A stretch of DNA of 64,000 nucleotides from Klebsiella sp. WP3-W18-ESBL-02 (GCF_014168815.1 NZ_AP021972.1:5084001-5148000); one strand, 5' to 3'. Positions 29,512 through 39,172 are shown, counted from the stretch's first letter. Notes: a model not told the origin generated them from the letters alone. Made by a program: numbers and translations.

Positions 29512-31017
29512 TTACTCCTGGTTCACGCGGTTAAGCTTGCCCACAGCGGCAGCCATTAATACTTCCTGGGTGGCCTGCTCGCGTGAAAACTCACCGCCGA
29601 GATGCCCTTCATGCATCACAATAATGCGATCGCTCATCCCCAATACTTCCGGCATCTCGGACGAGACCAGAATGATGCTCAGACCGTCGGCCTTGAATTG
29701 GTTGATCAGCTGATAAATCTCTTTCTTTGCCCCCACGTCGACGCCGCGCGTCGGCTCATCGAGGATCAGCACTTTCGGGCGAGTCATCAGACCGCGCGCA
29801 ATCGCTACTTTTTGCTGGTTACCGCCGGAAAGCAGACCGATAGCCTGTTCCATCGAAGGGGTCTTCACGTTGAACAGACGGATAAAATCACCGACCGCCT
29901 GCTGCTCATCTTTATGCTTCAGGCCGCCGCCGGCGCGGCTGAAATAGCGCAGCGCGGTCAGCGACATGTTCTCTTTCACCGACATGCCCAGCACTAAACC
30001 ATCGCGCTTACGGTCTTCGGAGATGTAGACAATGCCGTTGGCCAAGCCATCCTGCGGCGAGCGCGTGACCACCTCATGGCCGTCGAGGGTGACGTAACCA
30101 CTGGTGCGCGGCAGCGCGCCATACAGCACCTTCATTAATTCGGTACGCCCTGCGCCCATCAGGCCGGCAACGCCAAGAATTTCACCTTTACGCAGCGTAA
30201 AAGAAACGCCGTCCACGCCAGGGCCGCACAGCGCATCGACCTTCAGGCGGATCTCACCCGGCTCTTTATCCAGATGCGGGTACTGATCTTCGAGCTTACG
30301 TCCTACCATCATTTCAATCAGACGGTCTTCATCAAGGCTTGCCACTTCACGCTCGGCAATAAACTGCCCGTCACGGAAGACCGTAACGTCGTCGCAAATC
30401 TCGAAAATCTCTTTCATGCGGTGAGAAATATAGACAATGCCGCGCCCCTGCGATTTCAGCTCGCGGATCACGCGGAACAGGGACTCAGTTTCGGTATCGG
30501 TCAACGCATCGGTGGGTTCATCCATGATGATGACCCTGGACTCAAAGCTCAGCACCTTGGCGATCTCTACCATCTGCTGATCGCCGATGGAGAGGTCCCC
30601 GACCAGACGGTCGCTCTTAAAGCGCAGGTTTAGCTTCGCCAGCAGGACGTCCGCTTCCGCATACATCTTCTTCCAGTCGATTTTGCCAAAGCGGTTCACG
30701 AACTCACGGCCGAGGAATATGTTCTCGGCAATCGTGAGCTGTGGGATCAGGTTCAGCTCCTGGTGAATGATGCCGATACCGGCTTCCTGCGAGGATTTCG
30801 GGCCGTTGAAGGTGGTATCTTTACCTAACCACAGAAGGGAACCTGCATCGCGGGTGTAGATCCCGGTCAGCACCTTCATCATGGTCGATTTACCAGCGCC
30901 GTTTTCGCCCACCAGCGCCATCACGCGACCGGCATAGACGTTTAGCGCGGCGCCGGAAAGGGCCTTCACGCCTGGGAACGATTTATCGATCCCTTTGAGT
31001 TGTAAGAGTGCGTCCAT
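29512..31017 (-). CDS. rbsA: Ribose ABC transporter ATP-binding protein
   Basis: The 501-residue protein has two ABC domains. The first has GENGAGKST (Walker A), LSIGDQQMVEI (signature) and VIIMDEPTDAL (Walker B); the second has the degenerate Walker A GLMGAGRTE, LSGGNQQKVAI and LILDEPTRGVD, the standard sugar-importer pattern. The start at 31017 (MDALLQLKGIDKSF) fits the family; the longer frame to 31062 would overlap rbsD. The gap to rbsD is 7 bp. Confidence 0.97.
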   Translation of the reverse strand: MDALLQLKGIDKSFPGVKALSGAALNVYAGRVMALVGENGAGKSTMMKVLTGIYTRDAGSLLWLGKDTTFNGPKSSQEAGIGIIHQELNLIPQLTIAENIFLGREFVNRFGKIDWKKMYAEADVLLAKLNLRFKSDRLVGDLSIGDQQMVEIAKVLSFESRVIIMDEPTDALTDTETESLFRVIRELKSQGRGIVYISHRMKEIFEICDDVTVFRDGQFIAEREVASLDEDRLIEMMVGRKLEDQYPHLDKEPGEIRLKVDALCGPGVDGVSFTLRKGEILGVAGLMGAGRTELMKVLYGALPRTSGYVTLDGHEVVTRSPQDGLANGIVYISEDRKRDGLVLGMSVKENMSLTALRYFSRAGGGLKHKDEQQAVGDFIRLFNVKTPSMEQAIGLLSGGNQQKVAIARGLMTRPKVLILDEPTRGVDVGAKKEIYQLINQFKADGLSIILVSSEMPEVLGMSDRIIVMHEGHLGGEFSREQATQEVLMAAAVGKLNRVNQE

Positions 31018-31024
31018 GATGGCC

Positions 31025-31444
31025 TCAGAAGGTGACGCCAGCACAGAGAATGATATTCGCATACGGGGAACATTCCCCGCTGCGAATCACCGCCTGACTG
31101 TCTGCGGTTTGTTGTTTGAACTGCTCATGCGAGACGTAACGAACGTCAATGCGATTTCCCTGGTGTTGCTGCAGCTGCTCAAGGTGTTTGAGCAACGCTT
31201 CGTGGAGCTGCGGATTATGCTGTTGAATTTCCGCGGCGAGAATGGCGGCCTCGACCTGCATCTCCTGCGTCACCACGCCCAGCACCTGCATAAAGGTGGG
31301 AACGCCCTGGGTGAGCGCCATATCAATGCGCGCCGTGCTGCGAGGGATAGGTAAACCCGCATCGCACACCACCAGCGTATCGGTATGACCCAGACGGGAA
31401 ATGACCGATGAGATTTCAGAATTGAGTACCGTACCTTTCTTCAT
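31025..31444 (-). CDS. rbsD: D-ribose pyranase
   Basis: The 139-residue protein starts MKKGTVLNSEISSVISRLGHTD with the catalytic His20 region and ends GECSPYANIILCAGVTF, the same as E. coli RbsD. It interconverts beta-pyranose and beta-furanose forms of ribose so that RbsK can use it. It is the first gene of rbsDACBKR. Confidence 0.97.
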   Translation of the reverse strand: MKKGTVLNSEISSVISRLGHTDTLVVCDAGLPIPRSTARIDMALTQGVPTFMQVLGVVTQEMQVEAAILAAEIQQHNPQLHEALLKHLEQLQQHQGNRIDVRYVSHEQFKQQTADSQAVIRSGECSPYANIILCAGVTF

Positions 31445-31462
31445 TTATTTTCTGGCTCCACT

Positions 31463-31478
31463 AGCGAAACGTTTCGCT
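31463..31478 (-). promoter_or_regulatory. RbsR operator at the rbs promoter
   Basis: AGCGAAACGTTTCGCT is a perfect 16-bp palindrome 18 bp upstream of the rbsD start. It lies just downstream of a TACACT -10-like hexamer on the minus strand, so repressor binding would occlude the transcription start. It is the same as the E. coli RbsR operator core. Confidence 0.92.
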
Positions 31479-31528
31479 GTTATCAGTGTAGTCTTAAGAA
31501 CGTGCAGAAAACCATCGGCAGGTTATAG

Positions 31529-31555
31529 AAATGTGATCGCCATCGAAACGTTTCG
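31529..31555 (-). promoter_or_regulatory. CRP-like site overlapping a second RbsR-type palindrome
   Basis: AAATGTGATC with a weaker right arm (31529-31550, centre about 31539.5) resembles a CRP site. The 12-bp palindrome CGAAACGTTTCG (31544-31555) overlaps it and is identical to the core of the promoter operator 79 bp away. This suggests repressor looping or competition with CRP. Confidence 0.7.
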
Positions 31556-31573
31556 CGAACAATGAGAAAGGGA

Positions 31574-31610
31574 TAAAAAAACGCCCTCCGTCAAAATGAG
31601 GGAGGGCGTT
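31574..31610 (-). terminator. Terminator of kup
   Basis: A 9-bp stem ACGCCCTCC / GGAGGGCGT with a loop of about 11 nt is followed on the minus strand by a T run (complement of 31575-31580). It lies 8 bp past the kup stop. Confidence 0.85.
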
Positions 31611-31617
31611 GATAGTG

Positions 31618-33486
31618 TTAGATTTCGACCTGGGTGCCCAGTTCGATAACGCGGTTCGGCGGGATCTCGAACTGATCCGGCGCGCGCAGCGCATTGCGTT
31701 GCAACAGCAGGTACAGCTTGCCGCGCAGGCGCAGGTACCACGGACGCTTGCCGACAATCAGCGACTCATGCGACATAAAGAAGGAGGTTTCCATCATCCG
31801 GCAGCTTAAGCCTTCCAGGCCGCAGCGGTGGAACACCTCTTCCACGTTCGGCGTCTCACGCCAGCCGTAGCTGGCTACCACGCGCCAGAAGGTCGGTGAG
31901 AGCTGTTCAATCTGCACGCGCCTAACGTTGTGCACGTACGGCGCATCTTCGGTGCGCAGCGTCAGCAGGATAACCCGCTCGTGCAGCACCTTGTTATGCT
32001 TGAGGTTATGCAGCATAGCAAACGGGATCACGTTGAGCGCACGAGACATATACACCGCGGTGCCCGGCACACGTACCGGCGGTGATTTCTCCAGTGAGGC
32101 GATCATGGCCTCCAGGGAGTTACCGTGTTCATGCATCCGACGCAGCAGGCGGAAACGCTCGCTTTTCCAGGTGGTCATGATGGTGAACATGATCAGCGCC
32201 AGGCTCAGCGGCAGCCAACCGCCGGAGACGATTTTATCGAGATTCGCCGAGAACAGCGGAATGTCGATGCACATAAACGCCACGAACAGCAGCGCCACAA
32301 AGAACTTATTCCAGCGCCAGTTCTTCCGCGCCACCGTGGTGAACAGAATCGTCGTCAGAACCATGGTCCCCGTAACCGCAATACCGTACGCCGCCGCCAG
32401 GTTTGAGGAGTGCTCAAAGCTGACGATCACCACCACCACCGAGATATAAAGCAGCCAGTTGATAAACGGGATATAAATCTGGCCGGACTCCATTTCCGAG
32501 GTGTGAATAATGCGCATCGGTGACAGATACCCCAGGCGCACCGCCTGGCGAGTCAGCGAGAAGACCCCGGAGATAACCGCCTGAGAGGCGATAACCGTCG
32601 CCAATGCGGCAATCACCAGCATCGGAATCAGCGCCCAATCAGGGGCCAGCAGGAAGAACGGGTTCTTAATGGCTTCCGGGTGTTTTAACAACAGCGCGCC
32701 CTGACCAAAGTAGTTCAATACCAGCGAAGGCAGCACCACCGAGAACCAGGCCAGGCGAATCGGTAATTTCCCGAAGTGACCCATGTCGGCATACAGCGCC
32801 TCCACGCCGGTGATCGACAGCACCACCGCGCCCAGCGCCACGAAAGAAACGGTTTTGTATTGCAGGAAGAAGTTCACCGCCCAGTAAGGGTTAAGGGCAT
32901 GCAGGACCTCAGGGTTTGCAATAATGCTCCGCGCGCCCAATACCGCCAGCAGCAGGAACCAGATAAGCATAATGGGCGCAAACAGTTTGCCGACCATGCT
33001 GGTACCGTGCTTCTGGATCGCAAAAAGCAGCGTCAGAACAATAATCGAAATGGGGACAATCCAGGTATCGAGCGTGGGGGCGATAATTTCCAGCCCTTCA
33101 ATCGCCGACATCACCGAGATAGCCGGGGTAATGACCACTTCGCCATAGAAGAAGCTTCCCCCAATGAGTCCAAGGATCACCAGGATGGATGTCGTCTTCG
33201 CAGAGGTGTTACGCCCGGCCAGTGACATCAGCGTGAGGATCCCGCCTTCGCCGGCGTTGTCCGCCCGCATCACGAAGGTAATGTATTTGAGTGAAACCGT
33301 AAAAACGAGCAGCCAGAAAATTAATGACAGAAAGCCAAAAACCGCGTCACGTTCGACGCCAAAACCAAACTGCCCAGACAAACATTCACGAAGCGTATAA
33401 AGAGGGCTGGTACCAATATCGCCGTATACCACGCCAATTGCAGCGAGTGTAATCGCTGATAAAGATTGTTTCTTATCAGTGCTCAT
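31618..33486 (-). CDS. kup: Kup (TrkD), low-affinity potassium/proton symporter
   Basis: The 622-residue inner-membrane protein equals E. coli Kup. It has 12 hydrophobic segments in the first 440 residues, the signature GVVYGDIGTSPLYTL near the N terminus and GGSFFYGEVVITPAISVMSA, then a cytoplasmic C-terminal domain of about 180 residues. It takes up K+ (and Cs+) at low pH and high osmolarity. It is divergent from ravA across a 219-bp region. Confidence 0.97.
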   Translation of the reverse strand: MSTDKKQSLSAITLAAIGVVYGDIGTSPLYTLRECLSGQFGFGVERDAVFGFLSLIFWLLVFTVSLKYITFVMRADNAGEGGILTLMSLAGRNTSAKTTSILVILGLIGGSFFYGEVVITPAISVMSAIEGLEIIAPTLDTWIVPISIIVLTLLFAIQKHGTSMVGKLFAPIMLIWFLLLAVLGARSIIANPEVLHALNPYWAVNFFLQYKTVSFVALGAVVLSITGVEALYADMGHFGKLPIRLAWFSVVLPSLVLNYFGQGALLLKHPEAIKNPFFLLAPDWALIPMLVIAALATVIASQAVISGVFSLTRQAVRLGYLSPMRIIHTSEMESGQIYIPFINWLLYISVVVVIVSFEHSSNLAAAYGIAVTGTMVLTTILFTTVARKNWRWNKFFVALLFVAFMCIDIPLFSANLDKIVSGGWLPLSLALIMFTIMTTWKSERFRLLRRMHEHGNSLEAMIASLEKSPPVRVPGTAVYMSRALNVIPFAMLHNLKHNKVLHERVILLTLRTEDAPYVHNVRRVQIEQLSPTFWRVVASYGWRETPNVEEVFHRCGLEGLSCRMMETSFFMSHESLIVGKRPWYLRLRGKLYLLLQRNALRAPDQFEIPPNRVIELGTQVEI

Positions 33487-33705
33487 AGACTAGTCTTTCG
33501 TTTTTGAAACAAATGTGTGCCTAGTCCCTTGGCCCACGAAAAGCGCACAGTATGCACGATTAACGCCAAAATCGTACCCCTTAATCACATCATATTAACC
33601 TGCCTCAAGAAATTGCGAGGTAGTATTGAGGCTATTCACCTAAAGACTTAAACGTCTATACTCAGCCAGTTAGCTGATTAAACGGCGAAAGGACGCAAGT
33701 TAATT

Positions 33706-35202
33706 ATGGCCCAACCACATTTATTAGCAGAAAGAATTTCGCGGCTGAGCGGCGCGCTGGAGAAAGGGCTATTTGAACGTAGTCATGCCATTCGTCTGTG
33801 CCTGCTGGCAGCGCTGAGCGGCGAAAGCGTCTTTTTACTTGGCCCTCCGGGCATCGCAAAAAGCCTGATAGCCCGTCGCCTGAAATTTGCTTTCCAGCAC
33901 GCCCGCGCTTTCGAGTACCTGATGACGCGCTTTTCCACGCCGGAAGAAGTGTTTGGGCCACTCTCTATCCAGGCGTTAAAAGATGAAGGTCGCTATGAGC
34001 GCCTGACCGCTGGCTATCTGCCGGAAGCCGAGATCGTGTTTCTGGATGAAATCTGGAAGGCGGGCCCGGCCATTCTGAACACCTTACTTACCGCCATTAA
34101 CGAACGCCATTTCCGTAACGGCGCCAGCGTTGAAAAAATTCCCATGCGTTTGCTGGTTACCGCATCGAACGAACTGCCGGAGGCCGAAAGCAGCCTGGAA
34201 GCACTGTACGACCGCATGCTGATTCGCCTGTGGCTCGACAAAGTGCAGGACAAAGGCAATTTCCGCTCCATGCTGATTAGCCAGCAGGACGAAAACGACA
34301 ATCCGATCCCGGCCAGTCTTCAGGTAACGGATGAAGAGTACTTCCAGTGGCAGAAGGATATCGGCAACGTCAAGCTGCCGGACGCGGTGTTTGAGCTTAT
34401 TTTCACCCTGCGCCAGCAGTTGGATAACCTGCCAAACGCACCTTATGTTTCCGATCGTCGCTGGAAAAAGGCGATCCGCCTGCTGCAGGCCTGCGCCTTC
34501 TTCAGCGGCCGAGATGCGATCGCACCTATCGATCTGATCCTGCTCAAAGAGTGCCTGTGGCACGATGCTGAAAGCCTGAATCTGCTTAAACAACAGATAG
34601 ATATTTTGATGACCGGACATGCATGGCAGCAGCAGACCATGCTCAATAAGCTGGGCGCGATTACCCAACAGCGCCTGCAAATTCAGCAACAGCAAAGCGA
34701 CAAAACGGCGTTGAAAGTCATCCGCCTGGGCGGCATGTTCAGCCGCAAGCCGCACTACGAGCTGCCGCCGGAGGTACAATCGCCTACGATCACCCTACTG
34801 CTGCAGCAGCCGCTGAAGCTGCACGATATTGAAGTCATTCACATAACCTTCGAGCGCCAGGCGCTGGCTAACTGGCTGGAGAAAGGCGGTGAAATTCGCG
34901 GCAAACTGAACGGCATCGGCTTTGCACTAACGCTGAATATGGAAGTCGATGCTGCGCAGCACCTGGTGGTGCGCGACGTCAGTCTGCAGGGTACCCGGCT
35001 ATCGCTGCCGGGCTCCGGCAGCACGGAAAATATGCCGAGCGAAATCCGCCAGCAGCTGCTCGCCTTAGAGGAAGAATGGCACCAGCAGCACAACCGCTTT
35101 AGCGAACAGCAAAAATGCCTGTTCATCAATGAAGAGTGGCTGGGGCGTATCGAAGCCAGTCTGCAGGACGTCGCAGCGCAAATTAAGCAGGCGCAGCTTT
35201 AA
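33706..35202 (+). CDS. ravA: RavA, MoxR-family AAA+ ATPase
   Basis: The 498-residue ATPase shows Walker A GPPGIAKS (about residues 45-52), Walker B IVFLDEIWKAGP and sensor 1 LLVTASNELPE, then the discontinuous triple-helical and LARA domains in the C-terminal third. It forms hexamers, binds the lysine decarboxylase LdcI and, with ViaA, acts on respiratory complexes and aminoglycoside sensitivity in E. coli. Its stop overlaps the viaA start by one base (TAATG). Confidence 0.96.
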   Translation: MAQPHLLAERISRLSGALEKGLFERSHAIRLCLLAALSGESVFLLGPPGIAKSLIARRLKFAFQHARAFEYLMTRFSTPEEVFGPLSIQALKDEGRYERLTAGYLPEAEIVFLDEIWKAGPAILNTLLTAINERHFRNGASVEKIPMRLLVTASNELPEAESSLEALYDRMLIRLWLDKVQDKGNFRSMLISQQDENDNPIPASLQVTDEEYFQWQKDIGNVKLPDAVFELIFTLRQQLDNLPNAPYVSDRRWKKAIRLLQACAFFSGRDAIAPIDLILLKECLWHDAESLNLLKQQIDILMTGHAWQQQTMLNKLGAITQQRLQIQQQQSDKTALKVIRLGGMFSRKPHYELPPEVQSPTITLLLQQPLKLHDIEVIHITFERQALANWLEKGGEIRGKLNGIGFALTLNMEVDAAQHLVVRDVSLQGTRLSLPGSGSTENMPSEIRQQLLALEEEWHQQHNRFSEQQKCLFINEEWLGRIEASLQDVAAQIKQAQL

Positions 35203-36653
35203 TGCTCACCATCGACACGCTCAACGTCATGCTGGCGGTCAGCGAAGAGGGGATGATCGAAGAGATGATCATCGCCCTGCTGGCTTCGCCGCAGCTGGCC
35301 GTGTTCTTTGAAAAATTCCCACGACTAAAAAGCGCCATTACCGACGATCTGCCCCGCTGGCGTGAAACCTTCAGAAACCGCTTAAAGGGCGCGCCGGTGC
35401 CGCAGGAGCTGGAAGAGGAGGTTATCTGCTACCAGCAGAGCCAGATTCTCTCCACCAGCCAGTTTATTGTGCAACTGCCGCAGATTCTGGCGCTGTTGAT
35501 TCGGGTGCAGTCGCCGTTTGCCGGCCAGGCTCAGCAGCTGGTGGCAAACAACACCACCTTTACACCGGCCCTTCATACCCTTTTTCTACAACGCTGGCGG
35601 CTAAGCCTGGTGGTTCAGGTCACCTCGCTCAACCAACAGCTGCTGGAAGAAGAACGCGAGCAGCTGCTGAGCGAAGTGCAGGAACGTATGACCCTAAGCG
35701 GCCAGCTGGAGCCGCTGCTGGTGGAAAACGACAGCGCGGGCGGGCGACTCTGGGACATGAGCGCGGGTCAGCTTAAGCGCGGCGACTATCAGCTGATTGT
35801 TAAATACGGCGAGTTTCTCAGCCAGCAGCCAGAGCTGCTGCGCCTGGCCGAGCAGCTTGGTCGCTCACGGGAAGCGAAATCTGTGCCGAAAAAAGACGCA
35901 CCGATGGAGACGTTCCGTGCGCTGGTTCGTGAACCGTCGACCGTGCCGGAACAGGTCGACGGCATCCAGCAAAGCGATGACATTCTGCGCCTGTTGCCGC
36001 CGGAGCTGGCGACGCTTGGGATCACCGAGCTGGAATACGAGTTCTATCGCCGGCTGGTGGAAAAGCAGCTGTTAACCTACCGGCTGCACGGCGACGCGTG
36101 GCGAGAGAAAATCACTGAACGTCCGGTCGTGCGCCAGGATGTCGACGAACAGCCCCGCGGGCCGTTTATTGTCTGCGTCGACACGTCTGGCTCAATGGGT
36201 GGCTTCAACGAACAGTGCGCCAAAGCGTTCTGCCTGGCGCTGATGCGGGTGGCGCTGGCCGACAACCGCCGCTGCTACATTATGCTGTTCTCCAGCGAAG
36301 TGGTGCGCTACGAGCTAGCTGGCCGTCAGGGGCTGGAGCAAGCGATCCGCTTTTTGAGCCAGCGGTTTCGCGGCGGCACCGACATGGCCAGCTGTTTCCG
36401 CGCCATTATTGAGCATCTGCAAAACCCGCAGTGGCAGGACGCCGATGCGGTGGTGATTTCTGATTTTATCGCCCAACGGCTGCCGGATGAGGTGGTCAAA
36501 AAGGTAGGGGAGCTTCAGCAGAAACATCAGCATCGTTTTCACGCGGTGGCGATGTCCGCACACGGCAAACCCGGGATCATGCGCATTTTCGATCATATCT
36601 GGCGCTTTGATACCGGGTTAAGAAGCCGCCTGCTGAGGCGCTGGCGGCGTTAG
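35202..36653 (+). CDS. viaA: ViaA, VWA-domain partner of RavA
   Basis: The 483-residue protein equals E. coli ViaA. The N-terminal two thirds are helical; the von Willebrand factor A domain begins near residue 320 with FIVCVDTSGSMGGFNEQ, in which DxSxS is the MIDAS metal site, and continues with FRGGTDMASCFRAI and VVISDFIAQRLPDE. It stimulates RavA ATPase. The one-base overlap with ravA implies translational coupling. Confidence 0.96.
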   Translation: MLTIDTLNVMLAVSEEGMIEEMIIALLASPQLAVFFEKFPRLKSAITDDLPRWRETFRNRLKGAPVPQELEEEVICYQQSQILSTSQFIVQLPQILALLIRVQSPFAGQAQQLVANNTTFTPALHTLFLQRWRLSLVVQVTSLNQQLLEEEREQLLSEVQERMTLSGQLEPLLVENDSAGGRLWDMSAGQLKRGDYQLIVKYGEFLSQQPELLRLAEQLGRSREAKSVPKKDAPMETFRALVREPSTVPEQVDGIQQSDDILRLLPPELATLGITELEYEFYRRLVEKQLLTYRLHGDAWREKITERPVVRQDVDEQPRGPFIVCVDTSGSMGGFNEQCAKAFCLALMRVALADNRRCYIMLFSSEVVRYELAGRQGLEQAIRFLSQRFRGGTDMASCFRAIIEHLQNPQWQDADAVVISDFIAQRLPDEVVKKVGELQQKHQHRFHAVAMSAHGKPGIMRIFDHIWRFDTGLRSRLLRRWRR

Positions 36654-36659
36654 ACTGGG

Positions 36660-37652
36660 TTACAGCAGAGCAGAGACGCTTTCACGAACCTGGGCTGGCC
36701 ATACGCCGCACTGCACCTGGCCGATATGAGACAGTTGCAGTAGCAGCATCGTCAAACGAGACTGACCAATACCGCCGCCGATCGTCTGCGGCATGTCACC
36801 GCGCAGCAGCGCCTGGTGCCACTCCAACTGTAAACGATCTTCATCGCCGGTGATCTGCAACTGGTGTTTCAGCGCTTTCGCATCCACGCGGATCCCCATG
36901 GAAGAAATCTCAAACGCGTCTTCCAGCACCGGGTTCCACACCAGGATATCGCCGTTTAGCCCGGCAAAACCGGAAGCGGCCTGAGTGCTCCAGTCATCAT
37001 AGTCCGGCGCACGGACGTCGTGCCGCTGGCCGTCAGACAGTTTACCGCCGATACCAATCAGGAAGACCGCGCCCAGCTCTTTGGCAATTGCGCGCTCGCG
37101 CCCTTTCGCATCCAGGCCCGGGTAACGGCTCAGCAGCGTTTCGCTGTGTACAAAGTGAATCTGCTCTGGCAGGAACGGCGTCAGACCAAATTCTTTGCTT
37201 ACGGCGGTTTCTGTTTCTTTAATACCCGCCCAGATAGCCTTCACGGTGCTTTCCAGCGTGCCGATATGGCGTTCATCATCACCCATCACGCGTTCCCAGT
37301 CCCACTGGTCAACGTAAACGGAGTGAATCGGAGAAAGTCGGTCTTCATCGGGGCGAAGGGCCTTCATGTGCGTGTACAGCCCTTCGCCCGCGCTGAAGTC
37401 GTGTTGTCCCAGGGTTTGACGCTTCCACTTCGCCAGTGAATGAACCACTTCGAACTGGGCGTCTGGCAGTGTTTTCACTTTCACCTGAACCGCCTTCTCG
37501 CAGCCAGACAGGTTGTCCTGTGTCCCATCGCCCACGCGGCTTAAGATCGGCGCCTGGACTTCTACGAGCCCTAGCTTCTCTTCCAACTGACGGGAAAAAT
37601 AGGATTTAACGAAACTAATCTGGCGTTGTTTTGCGATGTATGCGGTTTTCAT
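36660..37652 (-). CDS. asnA: AsnA, ammonia-dependent asparagine synthetase
   Basis: The 330-residue class II-tRNA-synthetase-like enzyme makes asparagine from aspartate, ammonia and ATP. Conserved blocks are RQISFVKSYFSRQLEEKLGL, VGDGTQDNLSG and TIGGGIGQSRLTMLLL. The ATG at 37652 (MKTAYIAKQ) fits the family; the frame extends 60 bp further upstream but without a suitable site. It is divergent from its activator asnC. Confidence 0.97.
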   Translation of the reverse strand: MKTAYIAKQRQISFVKSYFSRQLEEKLGLVEVQAPILSRVGDGTQDNLSGCEKAVQVKVKTLPDAQFEVVHSLAKWKRQTLGQHDFSAGEGLYTHMKALRPDEDRLSPIHSVYVDQWDWERVMGDDERHIGTLESTVKAIWAGIKETETAVSKEFGLTPFLPEQIHFVHSETLLSRYPGLDAKGRERAIAKELGAVFLIGIGGKLSDGQRHDVRAPDYDDWSTQAASGFAGLNGDILVWNPVLEDAFEISSMGIRVDAKALKHQLQITGDEDRLQLEWHQALLRGDMPQTIGGGIGQSRLTMLLLQLSHIGQVQCGVWPAQVRESVSALL

Positions 37653-37803
37653 TATTTTTACTCCTGCGTCCTGTTGCCACTGATTAAGCAACAAAACCGG
37701 CCCACAATTCAATAATCAAACAACAAAAAGCCCATCTCACTTTTAATTCATCAAAATTAAAGGCTAGAATAGAAAGAATCACTAATCTTCATAAGAAAAA
37801 CCT

Positions 37804-38262
37804 ATGGAAAATTATCAGATCGACAATCTGGACCGCGGCATCCTGGAAGCGCTAATGGCCAATGCCCGTACCGCTTACGCCGAATTGGCTAAACAGTTCG
37901 CCGTGAGTCCGGGGACCATCCATGTGCGCGTAGAGAAGATGAAACAGGCAGGGATCATCACCGGTGCGCATGTGGACGTCAGCCCCAAACAACTCGGTTA
38001 TGACGTAGGGTGCTTTATCGGCATCATTCTCAAGAGCGCCAAAGACTACCCATCAGCGCTGGCACGCCTGGAAAGCCTGGATGAAGTCACCGAGGCGTAT
38101 TACACCACCGGCCACTACAGCATCTTTATTAAGGTGATGTGTAAATCTATCGATGCGCTGCAGCAGGTACTTATCAACAAGATCCAAACAATTGATGAAA
38201 TTCAGTCCACTGAAACGCTGATCGTTCTGCAGAACCCGATCATGCGTACCATCAAGCCTTGA
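37804..38262 (+). CDS. asnC: AsnC, Lrp-family regulator of asnA
   Basis: The 152-residue protein has an N-terminal helix-turn-helix (DRGILEALMANARTAYAELAKQFAVSPGTIHVRVEKMK region) and a RAM/Lrp ligand-binding domain (DVGCFIGIILKSAKDYPSAL). It activates asnA when asparagine is scarce and is autoregulated. Length is the same as in E. coli. Transcripts reading on through mioC approach oriC. Confidence 0.97.
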   Translation: MENYQIDNLDRGILEALMANARTAYAELAKQFAVSPGTIHVRVEKMKQAGIITGAHVDVSPKQLGYDVGCFIGIILKSAKDYPSALARLESLDEVTEAYYTTGHYSIFIKVMCKSIDALQQVLINKIQTIDEIQSTETLIVLQNPIMRTIKP

Positions 38263-38283
38263 TCGCTTTTTTTAATCCCACAT

Positions 38284-38292
38284 TTTTCCACA
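38284..38292 (+). promoter_or_regulatory. DnaA-box-like site at the mioC promoter
   Basis: TTTTCCACA differs by one base from the consensus TTATCCACA and lies 59 bp upstream of mioC, where E. coli has a DnaA box that represses mioC transcription. Confidence 0.55.
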
Positions 38293-38350
38293 GGTAGATC
38301 CCAGCTCGCTCACAGCGTACAATGCGCTCTCTCTATAAAGGTGGGCGAGC

Positions 38351-38791
38351 ATGGCAGACATCACTTTAATCAGCGGCAGCACGCTTGGCAGTGCGGAATA
38401 TGTCGCGGAACACCTGGCCGAAAAGCTGGACGACGCCGGCATGACCAGTGAAATACTGCACGGGCCGATGCTGGATGAGGTTCCGCATGAAGGAATCTGG
38501 CTGGTGGTCAGCTCAACGCACGGTGCCGGTGACATTCCGGACAACCTTCTGCCCTTATATGAAGCATTGCATGAGCAAAAACCGGATCTCTCTCAGGTTC
38601 GCTTCGGGGCTATTGGCATCGGTAGCCGCGAATATGACACCTTTTGCGGCGCGATCGATAAGCTGGAAGCCGAATTGAAAGCCTGCGGGGCAAAACAGAT
38701 CGGGGAGACGCTGCGGATCAACGTACTGGAACATGAAATTCCGGAAGATCCGGCGGAAATATGGCTGCGATCGTGGCAACCAATGCTCTGA
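38351..38791 (+). CDS. mioC: MioC, flavodoxin-like protein
   Basis: The 146-residue FMN protein has the flavodoxin P-loop equivalent SGSTLGSAEYVAEHLAE at the N terminus and the SSTHGAGDIPDN segment that holds the flavin. MioC has been linked to biotin synthase electron supply in vitro and, through its transcription, to oriC activity. It ends at the left border of oriC. Confidence 0.95.
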   Translation: MADITLISGSTLGSAEYVAEHLAEKLDDAGMTSEILHGPMLDEVPHEGIWLVVSSTHGAGDIPDNLLPLYEALHEQKPDLSQVRFGAIGIGSREYDTFCGAIDKLEAELKACGAKQIGETLRINVLEHEIPEDPAEIWLRSWQPML

Positions 38792-38804
38792 GATTTGTAA
38801 AGAT

Positions 38805-39083
38805 CGAACTTTTTTATGTGGATAACTCTGGTTAAAAGCTTGGATCAACCGGTAGTTATCCAAAGAATAACCGTTGGCTAGTTTTTGAGTTGTGTATAAC
38901 CCTCCACTTTGATCCCAGCTTATACGGTCCAGGATCACCGATCATTCACAGAAAACGATCCGCCTTAACCGGTTGATCTTAATGTCAGGATCGTACTTAT
39001 CCACAAGACTTGCCGATCCTAATAAGAGATCACAATAGAACAGATCTCTAAATAAAAAGATCTTCTTTTTAATACCCAGGATC
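38805..39083. other. oriC: Chromosomal replication origin oriC
   Basis: The mioC-mnmG intergenic region matches enteric oriC in reverse orientation relative to its usual drawing. It contains about 13 GATC methylation sites, DnaA boxes equivalent to R4 (TGTGGATAA, 38817-38825), R3 (TTATCCAAA, 38856-38864), R2 (TGTGTATAA, 38891-38899) and R1 (TTATCCACA, 38997-39005), and an AT-rich unwinding element at about 39025-39080 with three 13-mer-like units starting with GATCT on the minus strand. The whole set appears intact. Confidence 0.96.
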
Positions 39084-39172
39084 CAGACGCTTTCTCCATC
39101 GACTAAAGTTGAGTAGAATCCACGCCCGGACTTCAATCCATTTAAAAACCGCAGTACGCGAGGCAAACCACC

